This document shows, in pieces, positions 1-7,626 of a stretch of 44,555 bases of DNA (positions are counted from its first letter, which is position 1; the number at the start of each line of letters is the position of its first letter). Both the position numbers and the translations under genes were made by a program. The notes beneath the pieces were generated by a model that was given only the letters and a program-made list of their open reading frames with translations, was not told where the DNA came from and ran no database searches. The DNA comes from a virus. Location: positions 1 to 44,555 of the IMG/VR virus record IMGVR_UViG_3300030451_002132; one strand, 5' to 3'.

Positions 1-114
1 CAAAAGAGGGTTAAAAGAAAGAAGAAGACTAGACAAGGTATGGGTAAAAATACTAAATACTATACTAAGGAAAGTCCAAACTATAAAAAAAGAAAGGTAG
101 GTCAAGGTGGCTAA
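1..114 (+). CDS. C-terminal fragment of a small basic protein
   Basis: The frame is open from the first base of the window to TAA at 112-114, giving 37 residues, so the true start probably lies to the left. The peptide is very rich in Lys and Arg and ends in G-Q-G-G. An internal ATG at 40 would give only 24 residues. The stop overlaps the GTG start of the next gene (107) by 8 bases, which suggests translational coupling. I do not recognise the family. The composition suits a small nucleic-acid-binding or virion protein, but that is a guess. Confidence 0.5.
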   Translation, partial: QKRVKRKKKTRQGMGKNTKYYTKESPNYKKRKVGQGG

Positions 115-349
115 AATGAATAAAAAAACGCTTACTAAACATGATTTAGTTAGAGGTATTAAAGAGCTAACCATGCAAATACAAATGTTAAATAGTCATG
201 TAATGTTAATGGATAGCGTCTTAGATAAATACATACGTATGAATAAAGACGAAGATAAATTAAAAAAATACATGGAAAAAGAATCAAAAAAAGATGCACA
301 AGATACAGAACATAAGCAAAGCGGAAGAAGCACTAAAACTAGCAAGTAA
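107..349 (+). CDS. Small charged hypothetical protein upstream of terminase
   Basis: This is an 80-residue protein starting at GTG 107; an in-frame ATG at 116 is the alternative. The first half has a helical, heptad-like pattern (about residues 15-50) and the tail is a Lys/Glu/Ser-rich hydrophilic stretch. It sits directly upstream of the large terminase and its last 56 bases overlap the terminase reading frame if that gene starts at 294. By position it could be a small-terminase-like or head-assembly protein, but I see no helix-turn-helix or other diagnostic motif. Function unknown. Confidence 0.6.
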   Translation: MAKMNKKTLTKHDLVRGIKELTMQIQMLNSHVMLMDSVLDKYIRMNKDEDKLKKYMEKESKKDAQDTEHKQSGRSTKTSK

Positions 350-1865
350 AGATATGATTGCTTTTGGTAAATTATTTTTACCAGACGATTTTATGCGAAG
401 CGAAACACCTCCATTTCATTACGAGATGGCGGATGCTATTGATAACCCAGAAGTAAAACAATTAGCGGTTATTTTGCCTCGTGGTCATGGAAAAACTGTG
501 CTTACAAAATGCTCAATTATTAAAGACTTTTGTTTTTGCCCTAAAGACGATATGCTATTTTACGCATGGGTATCTGCTACGCAAAAACTTAGTACTGGTA
601 ATATGGATTATATTAAATACCATTTTGAGTATAACGATAAAATAAAATATTACTTTGGTAATTTGAAAGGAAAAAAATGGACAGAAGAAGATGTGGAGTT
701 AGCAAATGGATGTAAACTTATTAGTAAATCAAATGTTGCGGGTATCAGGGGAGGTGCTAAATTGCATAAAAGATATGACCTCATCATACTTGACGACTTC
801 GAACACGAAGCAAATACTATCACGGCTGAAGCAAGGGCTAAAAACAGTAACCTCGTTACTGCTGTTGTTTATCCTGCTATTGAGCCTCATACTGGTCGTC
901 TTAGGGTCAATGGTACTCCTGTGCACTTTGATAGCTTCATCAATAATCTTATCGTTAATTATGAACGTCAAGGAGAAAACCAAAAAGATTTTGCGTGGAG
1001 AGTAATTACTTATAAAGCTATATTGCCCGATGGAACTTCTTTGTGGCCTGGTTGGTTTCCATTAGAAAAATTAGAAGAAAAGAAAAAATTCTATCAAGAT
1101 AGTGGAACGCCTTCTAAGTTTTATCAAGAATATATGATGCAAGTACAATCTGAAGAAGATTCTATTTGGACACAAAAACATATAAAATATTGGGAAGGTT
1201 ATTACGAATGGAACAAAGATGATAATATGGGATATATTGTAAGAGATGGTGAAAGTGTTCCTGTTACTACATTTATTGGTTGCGACCCAGCTACAGATAT
1301 AGATACAAAAGAATCTGATTTTAGTGTTATAATGGTTATTGCAGTTGATGCAAACAACAATCGTTATGTGCTAGAATATGAAAGACATAGAAGTATTCCT
1401 ACTTTAGGAGCAAAAAATGAAGATGGTAAAGTTTTTGATAAAAAAGGAGTAGTAGATTATATAATTGAATTGTATAACAAGTATCATTGTAGTAGCGCAA
1501 CAGTAGAAGATGTAGCTATGAATCGTAGTATTTTTCAAGCATTAAATGACGAAAGAAGACGAATTAATCGTTATGATATTAGCGTAATTCCTGAAAAACC
1601 AGGAGGACAACAGAAAAGAAATAGAATTTATTCAGGTTTATCTGGCATTTTTAGTGTAGGTTCCTTATATTTTAGAGAAAATATGTTTGATTTAATTAAC
1701 GAAATCATTACATTTGGACCAAGAATGGCTCATGATGATACAATTGAGGGACTATATTATGCTAATTTACACGCTTTTCCCCCTAATTATAAACAAAATG
1801 GGTCAAAAGATAAACCAAAATGGTATAAACCTAAAAGAAAAGCTAAAAATTGGTTAGTTGCTTAA
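294..1865 (+). CDS. terL: Terminase large subunit (packaging ATPase/nuclease)
   Basis: This 523-residue protein has the two-domain layout of TerL, the motor that pumps DNA into the procapsid through the portal and cuts the concatemer. The Walker A motif LPRGHGKT is at residues 61-68 and Walker B LIILDDFE at 163-170. The RNase H-like nuclease domain begins at the G-C-D-P-A-T-D motif (D331), followed by S-D-F-S-V; a late acidic pair H-D-D (480-482) is the likely third metal ligand. The family usually starts a short helix before the F-G-K-L-F-L-P motif, so I keep the ATG at 294 even though it overlaps the previous gene by 56 bases. The ATG at 354 (M21) is the conservative alternative. Neither start has a strong SD. 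The product class is clear; the exact packaging type (headful or cos) is not visible. Confidence 0.95.
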   Translation: MHKIQNISKAEEALKLASKDMIAFGKLFLPDDFMRSETPPFHYEMADAIDNPEVKQLAVILPRGHGKTVLTKCSIIKDFCFCPKDDMLFYAWVSATQKLSTGNMDYIKYHFEYNDKIKYYFGNLKGKKWTEEDVELANGCKLISKSNVAGIRGGAKLHKRYDLIILDDFEHEANTITAEARAKNSNLVTAVVYPAIEPHTGRLRVNGTPVHFDSFINNLIVNYERQGENQKDFAWRVITYKAILPDGTSLWPGWFPLEKLEEKKKFYQDSGTPSKFYQEYMMQVQSEEDSIWTQKHIKYWEGYYEWNKDDNMGYIVRDGESVPVTTFIGCDPATDIDTKESDFSVIMVIAVDANNNRYVLEYERHRSIPTLGAKNEDGKVFDKKGVVDYIIELYNKYHCSSATVEDVAMNRSIFQALNDERRRINRYDISVIPEKPGGQQKRNRIYSGLSGIFSVGSLYFRENMFDLINEIITFGPRMAHDDTIEGLYYANLHAFPPNYKQNGSKDKPKWYKPKRKAKNWLVA

Positions 1866-2080
1866 TGTGGGAATTATTTAAAGATAAAAACGAATACAAT
1901 GAAAAGAATATTATAGGATTTCTTTCATTTGCACTTATGTGCATATTTGGTATTGTAGATTTAGCAATGGGTATTATAGGAATAGAGCTTATGGTAAATG
2001 ATTATATTTACAATTCATTTGTTTGGGTAACTTTAGGTTCATTTGGAATTTCAGCATCAGAAAAAACTTTTAAAAAATAA
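1865..2080 (+). CDS. Small two-helix membrane protein, possible holin
   Basis: The ATG at 1865 overlaps the terminase stop as TAATG, so I prefer it to an in-frame TTG 15 bases upstream. The product has 71 residues: a short charged N-terminus, a long hydrophobic stretch (about residues 17-43), a second hydrophobic segment (about 50-65) and a charged tail E-K-T-F-K-K. Two membrane helices in so small a protein, next to peptidoglycan-binding and peptidase genes, fit a holin or lysis accessory protein. A second, better holin candidate exists at 20431, so this one could be an antiholin or an unrelated membrane protein. Confidence 0.65.
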   Translation: MWELFKDKNEYNEKNIIGFLSFALMCIFGIVDLAMGIIGIELMVNDYIYNSFVWVTLGSFGISASEKTFKK

Positions 2081-2090
2081 GGAATAAGTT

Positions 2091-2414
2091 ATGCCACAAT
2101 ACAGTCAATATAAAAACGAATCAAAAGAAGATTTTGAAAAAAGAATGAAAGGGCAATTGCCTAAAGGGTTGCAACACGATATGTCTAAAGAAAATGTATT
2201 TGCGCATCAAAGAGATTTAAAAAAAATGGGTTATTATCAAGGAAAATTAGATAGTATTTGGGGACCAAAATCTCAAGCTGCGTATGAAACATATCTTAAA
2301 AATCCTCCAAAAACAGCTCAAGAGCATTCAGTAGAAAAATTAAGAAGCGGTGGTTTGTTTGGTAAACAAGGACAACGCTTAATAGATTATTTAAAAACTA
2401 TAAGAAATAAATAA
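2091..2414 (+). CDS. Peptidoglycan-binding-like small protein
   Basis: A 107-residue protein with an SD-like GGAAT just before ATG 2091. Residues about 36-70 follow the PG_binding_1 pattern: a Q-x-x-L-x-x-x-G-Y-Y-x-G-x-x-D-x-x-W-G core and then A-Y-E-T-Y. This three-helix fold binds cell-wall peptides in many lysins. There is no catalytic domain here; the next gene, which overlaps by one base, supplies an M15 peptidase. I infer that the two form a split cell-wall-degrading pair, although it could also be a virion-borne wall-binding protein. The fold assignment is by motif only. Confidence 0.65.
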   Translation: MPQYSQYKNESKEDFEKRMKGQLPKGLQHDMSKENVFAHQRDLKKMGYYQGKLDSIWGPKSQAAYETYLKNPPKTAQEHSVEKLRSGGLFGKQGQRLIDYLKTIRNK

Positions 2415-2806
2415 TGCCAAGATTTGGAAAAAAATCACAAGAAAAATTAAATACTTGCGACCCAAGATTAATAGAACTTTTTGAAAAAGTAGTTGAAGAT
2501 TTTGATTGCACTGTTTTGCAAGGACATCGTGGCGAAGAAGAGCAAAACAGATTGTTTGAAGAAGGGTTTAGTAAATTAAAATTTCCAAAAGGTAAACACA
2601 ATCAATATCCATCATTAGCTGTAGACGTAGCTCCGTATCCAATAGATTGGGAAGATAGAGAACGTTTTACATATTTTGCTGGATTTGTTATGGGTATCGC
2701 AGCTTCAATGGGATTAACTGTTCGTTGGGGTGGAGATTGGGATAGAGATAAAGATTTAAAAGATAACAACTTTGATGACTTACCACATTTTGAAATAAGG
2801 GATTAA
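2414..2806 (+). CDS. M15-family peptidase endolysin
   Basis: This 130-residue protein matches the VanY/M15 zinc peptidases that cut the L-Ala-D-Glu or D-Ala linkages of peptidoglycan, as in the T5-type endolysin. The metal ligands are visible: H62 and D71 in the H-N-Q-Y-P-S-L-A-V-D motif and H125 in D-L-P-H-F-E. D122 lies where the catalytic acid is expected, and G-H-R-G (37-40) is the usual early motif. The length equals a bare catalytic domain. The ATG at 2414 overlaps the upstream stop (TAATG), linking it to the peptidoglycan-binding-like gene. It has no signal peptide, so release should need a holin. Confidence 0.9.
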   Translation: MPRFGKKSQEKLNTCDPRLIELFEKVVEDFDCTVLQGHRGEEEQNRLFEEGFSKLKFPKGKHNQYPSLAVDVAPYPIDWEDRERFTYFAGFVMGIAASMGLTVRWGGDWDRDKDLKDNNFDDLPHFEIRD

Positions 2807-2807
2807 T

Positions 2808-5060
2808 ATGGCTAAAAGAGGAAGAAAAAATAAAGCTGACGTAAATAAACATTTGTTTCAAAAAGCAAATAATTATTTTAGAAAAAAATGGTTTACGGAT
2901 TCTCAAAAAGGAATGGATTTTTATTTAAACGAGCAATTATCAGCGCAAGAATTAGAAGATTTAAGAAATGGGGGTATGCCTGATTTTATTATTAATAGAA
3001 TAACTCCAGCTATTGATATTATGAAATTTTTCATTACTGCAAACAATCCTAGATGGCAAGCAATTGGAGTAGAAGGTTCAGATTCAGATATTGCTCACGT
3101 ACATAGTATGATTGCTGAATATTGTTGGCATTTGTCAAATGGTAAAAGCTTATTCGGTCAAGTAATACAAGATTCTTTAGTTAAAGGAGTTGGATATTTT
3201 AGAGTAGATGTAGACCCTAACGCAGACCAAGGAATGGGGGAAGTTATATTTTCTACTATAGACCCTTACGATGTATACGTAGACCCTCTTAGTAGAGATT
3301 TTTTATTTAGAGATGCAAGTTATATGATTATACAAAAAAATCTTTCTAAAACTTCTTTAATGCAAATGTTGCCTCAATTTAAAACAAAAATATCTAAAGC
3401 TACTGGTTCAACAGAAAGCAAACAATATAGTCTTAGAGATGTTCATGAATCTGAAACAATATTACCAGGAGATGTAGAAAATGAAGCTTTTAAATTAGAC
3501 GGGGAACAAGATGAAGTTTTAGATTATTATGAAGTTTACAGTAAAGAAAAAATTCCTTTTGTAAATCTTTGGATAAAACAACCTCCAACAGAAGAACAAT
3601 TAAAAGCTATTAAAGCTCAAGCAGAAGAAGAAATGCAATCTATGATTGAAGAAATGTCTGTTGGTATTAAAGAAAAAGAATTAGAATTAATGCAATTAGT
3701 TAATGAAGGCGAAATGTTGCCTGAAAGAATGCAATTAGAATTAGAAAAATTTTCTAAAGAAATGCAAATGAGAATAGAAGAGCAACAAGCTTTAATGGAA
3801 GCTCAATTAGTACAAGCTGAAACAAAAACTGTTCAAAGCGTAGTAGATAAAGCTTCTTTTGATGTTCAAATGAAATCTAAAACATTTGCAGATTCTGTAG
3901 TTGAATATGTAGAATTTTTTAAAACACAAGTTAAAGTATGTGCTTCAGTTGGAGATATGTTTTTATACGAAAGTTTATTGCCTATAGAAGATTATCCTAT
4001 AATTCCAGTTATGTATACACATACAAACACTCCTTATCCTGTAAGCGCTGTAACTCCTATGATTGGTAAACAAAGAGAAATTAACAAAGCGCACCAAATT
4101 ATGTTACACAATGCTAATCTTGCTAGTAATTTAAGATGGTTATATACAGAAGGAGCTATTGACGAAGAAGAATGGGAACAATATTCAAGTTCTCCTGGAG
4201 CTTTATTAAAATATAGACAAGGATTTGATGTTCCTAATGCTATACAACCTTTACCTATTAATAATGCTTTTTATACCGTAACGCAACAAGGTAAAAGCGA
4301 TATAGAATATATAAGTGGTATTTCATCTAGTATGCAAGGAGTTGGAGAAGATAGTCACGAAACATATCGTGGTATGTTAGCTATGGATGAATACGGTACT
4401 AGAAGAGTAAGACAATGGGTTAACAATGTAGTAGAACCAGCTTTAGAACAAGTAGGTAGGGTTTTTAAAGAGATAGCGCAATTTACATACACTTCTCAAA
4501 AAATATTTAGATTAGTTCAACCAGAAGCTGGTCAAGGAGAAGGAGAAATTCAAGAAGCTTCTATTAATATTCCTATTTACAATGATTTTGGTGAAGTTAT
4601 AAAAAGATACAATGATTATAATTCAAGTAAGTTTGATGTTAGAATTGTAGCAGGTTCAACTCAACCAATTAATCGTTGGGCATTAATGGATGAATATTTT
4701 AAATGGTTTCAAGCTGGTTTAATTGACGATATAGCTATGATAGAACAAACTGATATAAGAAATAAAAAACAATTATTGCAAAGAAAGAGCGTTTACTCTC
4801 AAATGCAACAACAAATTGCTGGAATGGAAGAAACTATTAAAGACGCCGAAGGGACAATAGAAACTTTAGAAAGACAATTAGTTCAAGCTGGTATTAAAGA
4901 TAAAATTAATCAAGCTGAAAAAACAATTGATAGACAAGTTACTCAAACCCAAATGGAACAAAGACTTTTAGGCGGTAGAATGAAAGATACCGTTGATTTA
5001 GCAAAAAAAGAATTAGCACTAGAAAAGAAAAAAATTAGTGTTGATAAACAGAAAAAATAA
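2808..5060 (+). CDS. Portal protein
   Basis: A 750-residue protein between terminase/lysin and scaffold, with the size and sequence style of podovirus portals, the 12-mer ring at the capsid vertex through which DNA enters and leaves. Visible features are an N-terminal clip/stem region with D-P-Y-D-V-Y-V-D-P (about residues 147-155), which recurs in portals, a long Glu/Met/Gln-rich helical insertion (about 255-355) and a C-terminal coiled coil (about 665-750) that could form the barrel projecting into the head. The ATG follows the peptidase stop by one base. The insertion is unusually long and charged. Portal identity rests on position, length and motif resemblance. Confidence 0.85.
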   Translation: MAKRGRKNKADVNKHLFQKANNYFRKKWFTDSQKGMDFYLNEQLSAQELEDLRNGGMPDFIINRITPAIDIMKFFITANNPRWQAIGVEGSDSDIAHVHSMIAEYCWHLSNGKSLFGQVIQDSLVKGVGYFRVDVDPNADQGMGEVIFSTIDPYDVYVDPLSRDFLFRDASYMIIQKNLSKTSLMQMLPQFKTKISKATGSTESKQYSLRDVHESETILPGDVENEAFKLDGEQDEVLDYYEVYSKEKIPFVNLWIKQPPTEEQLKAIKAQAEEEMQSMIEEMSVGIKEKELELMQLVNEGEMLPERMQLELEKFSKEMQMRIEEQQALMEAQLVQAETKTVQSVVDKASFDVQMKSKTFADSVVEYVEFFKTQVKVCASVGDMFLYESLLPIEDYPIIPVMYTHTNTPYPVSAVTPMIGKQREINKAHQIMLHNANLASNLRWLYTEGAIDEEEWEQYSSSPGALLKYRQGFDVPNAIQPLPINNAFYTVTQQGKSDIEYISGISSSMQGVGEDSHETYRGMLAMDEYGTRRVRQWVNNVVEPALEQVGRVFKEIAQFTYTSQKIFRLVQPEAGQGEGEIQEASINIPIYNDFGEVIKRYNDYNSSKFDVRIVAGSTQPINRWALMDEYFKWFQAGLIDDIAMIEQTDIRNKKQLLQRKSVYSQMQQQIAGMEETIKDAEGTIETLERQLVQAGIKDKINQAEKTIDRQVTQTQMEQRLLGGRMKDTVDLAKKELALEKKKISVDKQKK

Positions 5061-5086
5061 CTGTAAATTAGAAGGAGAAATACAGT

Positions 5087-5956
5087 ATGAGTGAAAATAC
5101 ACAGGACAACCTACTTATGGATGATGCTGAAAGAGCAGAACAAGAAGTAGCCCCTAATGAGCAAGATACTGTGGCTGAAGATTTTTTTTCTCAGCTTGAT
5201 AAACAAGTTATGGGTGATGTCATATCCCAGCCAATAGAAGAAGCTCAAGAACAACAGATAACTTCCCAAGAAGGGAACCCTGAAGTCGAGCAACAATCTA
5301 CTGAAGAAGTAGATAATTTAGAAAAGAGATATAGCGATTCATCTCGTGAAGCTAAAAGACTTAATGGTCAGCTTAAAGAGTTGGAACCTTATATGCCTTT
5401 ACTAAATGCAATGAAAGAAGACCCGAATTTAATCAATCATGTGAGAGATTATTTTCAGGGTGGTGGCTCCGCACCCAAAAGTGTGAAAGAGCAACTTGGC
5501 TTAGACGAAGATTTTGTTTTTGATTATGACGAAGCTTTGTCAGACCCTAAATCTTCATCTGCGAAATTGTTTAATGCAACCGTAGATGGAGTAGTGCAAC
5601 GAAGATTAGGTGATTTTGCAAAACAACAATCTATGCAATCACGTAGAGCTTCTGAAGAAAATGCTTTTAAAAATAAGTATAAAGTTTCTAATGAAGACTA
5701 CGCAGATTTAATGGATTATGCAAAATCGCATAAACTAACATTAGAAGATGTGTATTATTTGAAAAATAGAGATAATCGTGATGCTCAAGTAGCTGAAGGT
5801 GCTCGACAAGAAATAGTACAACAAATGAAAAATGTTAGAACTATGCCACCTAGCGTTGCTTCGGCTGGGAACGAACAAAGAGATGAAAAATCAGTTGACG
5901 ATGCCGTTTTCGACAAGCTGTTATCACAAGGTGCAGGGCTAGATGAGTTAATGTAA
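5087..5956 (+). CDS. Capsid scaffolding protein
   Basis: A 289-residue, strongly acidic, Gln-rich protein lying between portal and major capsid genes with a clear SD (GAAGGAGAA). The N-terminal about 80 residues are low-complexity and acidic. A coiled-coil region follows (E-K-R-Y-S-D-S-S-R-E-A-K-R-L-N-G at about 80-95), then a helical C-terminal part that would bind the capsid shell. Scaffolds of podoviruses have this place, length and composition. Family-level sequence identity is weak, so the call is mainly positional. Confidence 0.8.
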   Translation: MSENTQDNLLMDDAERAEQEVAPNEQDTVAEDFFSQLDKQVMGDVISQPIEEAQEQQITSQEGNPEVEQQSTEEVDNLEKRYSDSSREAKRLNGQLKELEPYMPLLNAMKEDPNLINHVRDYFQGGGSAPKSVKEQLGLDEDFVFDYDEALSDPKSSSAKLFNATVDGVVQRRLGDFAKQQSMQSRRASEENAFKNKYKVSNEDYADLMDYAKSHKLTLEDVYYLKNRDNRDAQVAEGARQEIVQQMKNVRTMPPSVASAGNEQRDEKSVDDAVFDKLLSQGAGLDELM

Positions 5957-5980
5957 ATAAACAACCCCTAGGAGGGAAAT

Positions 5981-7540
5981 ATGCCTAATACACCTTTAGC
6001 ATTGTCTACTTCTACTGGGTTAACTGAAAGAGGAAGAGTTGTTGGCGGAGTTAACGCTAATAGTTTTTCTACTGGAGATTTACGTAGAAGGTATGATTTT
6101 GGTGATAGGTTTTCAGAACTAGCACTATCTCAAACACCATTCTTTAGACTTGTTTCTACAATGGCTAAAAAACCTACGGATGACCCAACTTTCAAGTTTA
6201 CCGAGAAGAGACAATCCTTCATGAAGAGATATGCGTATGTTGTTGGATTTCAGCACGGCGGAGGACCAACTGTGGTTCTTAATAACGCTGAATTGAAAGA
6301 ATCAGACAATAGCGCTTTATCACTTGGTGGAGAAGTAAAACTATATATGTGTACTGATTATTACAGTGCAGGTAACATTCAAAACGTTCAAGGACAATCA
6401 AACGGAGAAATTAAAGTTGGAGCTCCAGGTACAAGACCTCAGTTCTTCCAACCTAAACAAATCGTTAAAATTCCTATGAGTTCAGTAGCAGGAGGAGGAG
6501 CACCAGATGATTATATGCTAGTGCGAATTACTGCCGTTACAGCTTCAGGAACAATTGACCTTTCAGCTAATTCAGGTACAGGACTTGCAAGTTCAGAACC
6601 TGCTTTAATTACTGGTAAAATTCTAAGAGTTCCAGCTGGTTCAGAATCAGCTTCATATGTTGGTGATAAACCACAATGTGTTGCTTATTCTGCAGACATT
6701 GCTGAAACATTAGAAGCTAGACGTTCATACATCGTAGGTACATCTTACGGTGAAGGTTCTTCATTACTTGGAGAGTCTTGGAAAGATAACCCATACTCAA
6801 CTGGTTACGGACAAACTCAAATCTTTAGAAGCGAGTTTGGTATGACTAATACTGCTAGAGCAACAGCTCTTAAATACGAACCAAATGAGTGGGCTAGAAC
6901 ATGGAAAGATAAACTTATTGAGCACAAATGGGACATTGAATGGGCTGGATTATTCAGTTCACAAGTCACAGACTCAAGTGTAAACCACACTCAAGGTGCA
7001 ATTGATTACATCTTGAATTTTGGTAACATCTTTACATTAGACCTAGCTTCAAAATCTATTGACGACTTCTTACAAGATATGTCTCAATATTTTGACCCTA
7101 GATACAATCAAGACGGAGCAACAGTATTCTTATGTAGTACTGCTGTGTACACTTGGTTGCACAAACTAGGTGGGTTCTTTAAAAACAACATTGCTGTTGG
7201 CGATAATGGTAATAACTTTAATCGCTTCCAAGCAGACTTAGCCGTTACTGGTAGAAAGAAAGTAATGGGATTAGACGTAACAGAAATCTCAACAGTTTAT
7301 GGTAAAATGAACGTTGCTAGATGTATTGCCTTAGATGGCTCACACGTTAAAATCGCTGCTATCAACATGAACAATGTTGCTTACAGACCACTAGTTGGTA
7401 ATGGAGTTAATAGAGACACTTCTATTTATGTCGGAGTTCAGAACTTAGAGAACACTGGTGTAGATAAGAGAGTTGATATGATTCTAACTGAAGCTGGTTT
7501 CGAGTATAAGATGCCAGAATCACACGCTATTTGGAAATAA
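5981..7540 (+). CDS. Major capsid protein
   Basis: A 519-residue protein with the strongest SD in the window (TAGGAGGGA, 7 bases before ATG 5981), as expected for the most abundant virion protein. It follows portal and scaffold in the usual order. The N-terminal region has a T-P-F-F-R-L-V motif near residue 53 and D-D-P-T-F-K-F-T-E just after, a pattern shared by large HK97-fold capsid proteins of marine phages. A Gly/Ser/Ala-rich stretch (about 125-215) could be an inserted surface domain. The HK97 fold is an inference from context; I cannot assign a precise capsid family. A hairpin follows its stop codon. Confidence 0.85.
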   Translation: MPNTPLALSTSTGLTERGRVVGGVNANSFSTGDLRRRYDFGDRFSELALSQTPFFRLVSTMAKKPTDDPTFKFTEKRQSFMKRYAYVVGFQHGGGPTVVLNNAELKESDNSALSLGGEVKLYMCTDYYSAGNIQNVQGQSNGEIKVGAPGTRPQFFQPKQIVKIPMSSVAGGGAPDDYMLVRITAVTASGTIDLSANSGTGLASSEPALITGKILRVPAGSESASYVGDKPQCVAYSADIAETLEARRSYIVGTSYGEGSSLLGESWKDNPYSTGYGQTQIFRSEFGMTNTARATALKYEPNEWARTWKDKLIEHKWDIEWAGLFSSQVTDSSVNHTQGAIDYILNFGNIFTLDLASKSIDDFLQDMSQYFDPRYNQDGATVFLCSTAVYTWLHKLGGFFKNNIAVGDNGNNFNRFQADLAVTGRKKVMGLDVTEISTVYGKMNVARCIALDGSHVKIAAINMNNVAYRPLVGNGVNRDTSIYVGVQNLENTGVDKRVDMILTEAGFEYKMPESHAIWK

Positions 7541-7556
7541 TCTAAATAGTTAATTT

Positions 7557-7611
7557 GCATTGGGTCCTTGTAGGTTCTTTACCTCCTTTCTCCCTACGGG
7601 GACCTGGATGC
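7557..7611 (+). promoter_or_regulatory. Long hairpin with an anti-SD-like loop after the capsid gene
   Basis: Positions 7563-7574 pair with 7593-7604 as 12 base pairs (two of them G-U wobbles: GGTCC, TT, GTAGG against CCTAC, GG, GGACC). An outer 4-bp helix, GCAT 7557-7560 with ATGC 7608-7611, closes an internal loop. The 18-base loop contains ACCTCCTTTCT, which matches the pyrimidine-rich 3' end of 16S rRNA. No U-run follows, so it is not a standard rho-independent terminator. It ends 15 bases before the next ATG. It could stabilise capsid mRNA, be an RNase processing site or modulate translation. Confidence 0.7.
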
Positions 7612-7626
7612 ATACGGAGAATAGAT

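Noticed and set aside
7555-7626. Longer N-terminus for the adaptor-like gene
   Set aside because: It would be translated through the hairpin and gives an unlikely Pro/Arg/Cys-rich start. ATG 7627 has a proper SD.
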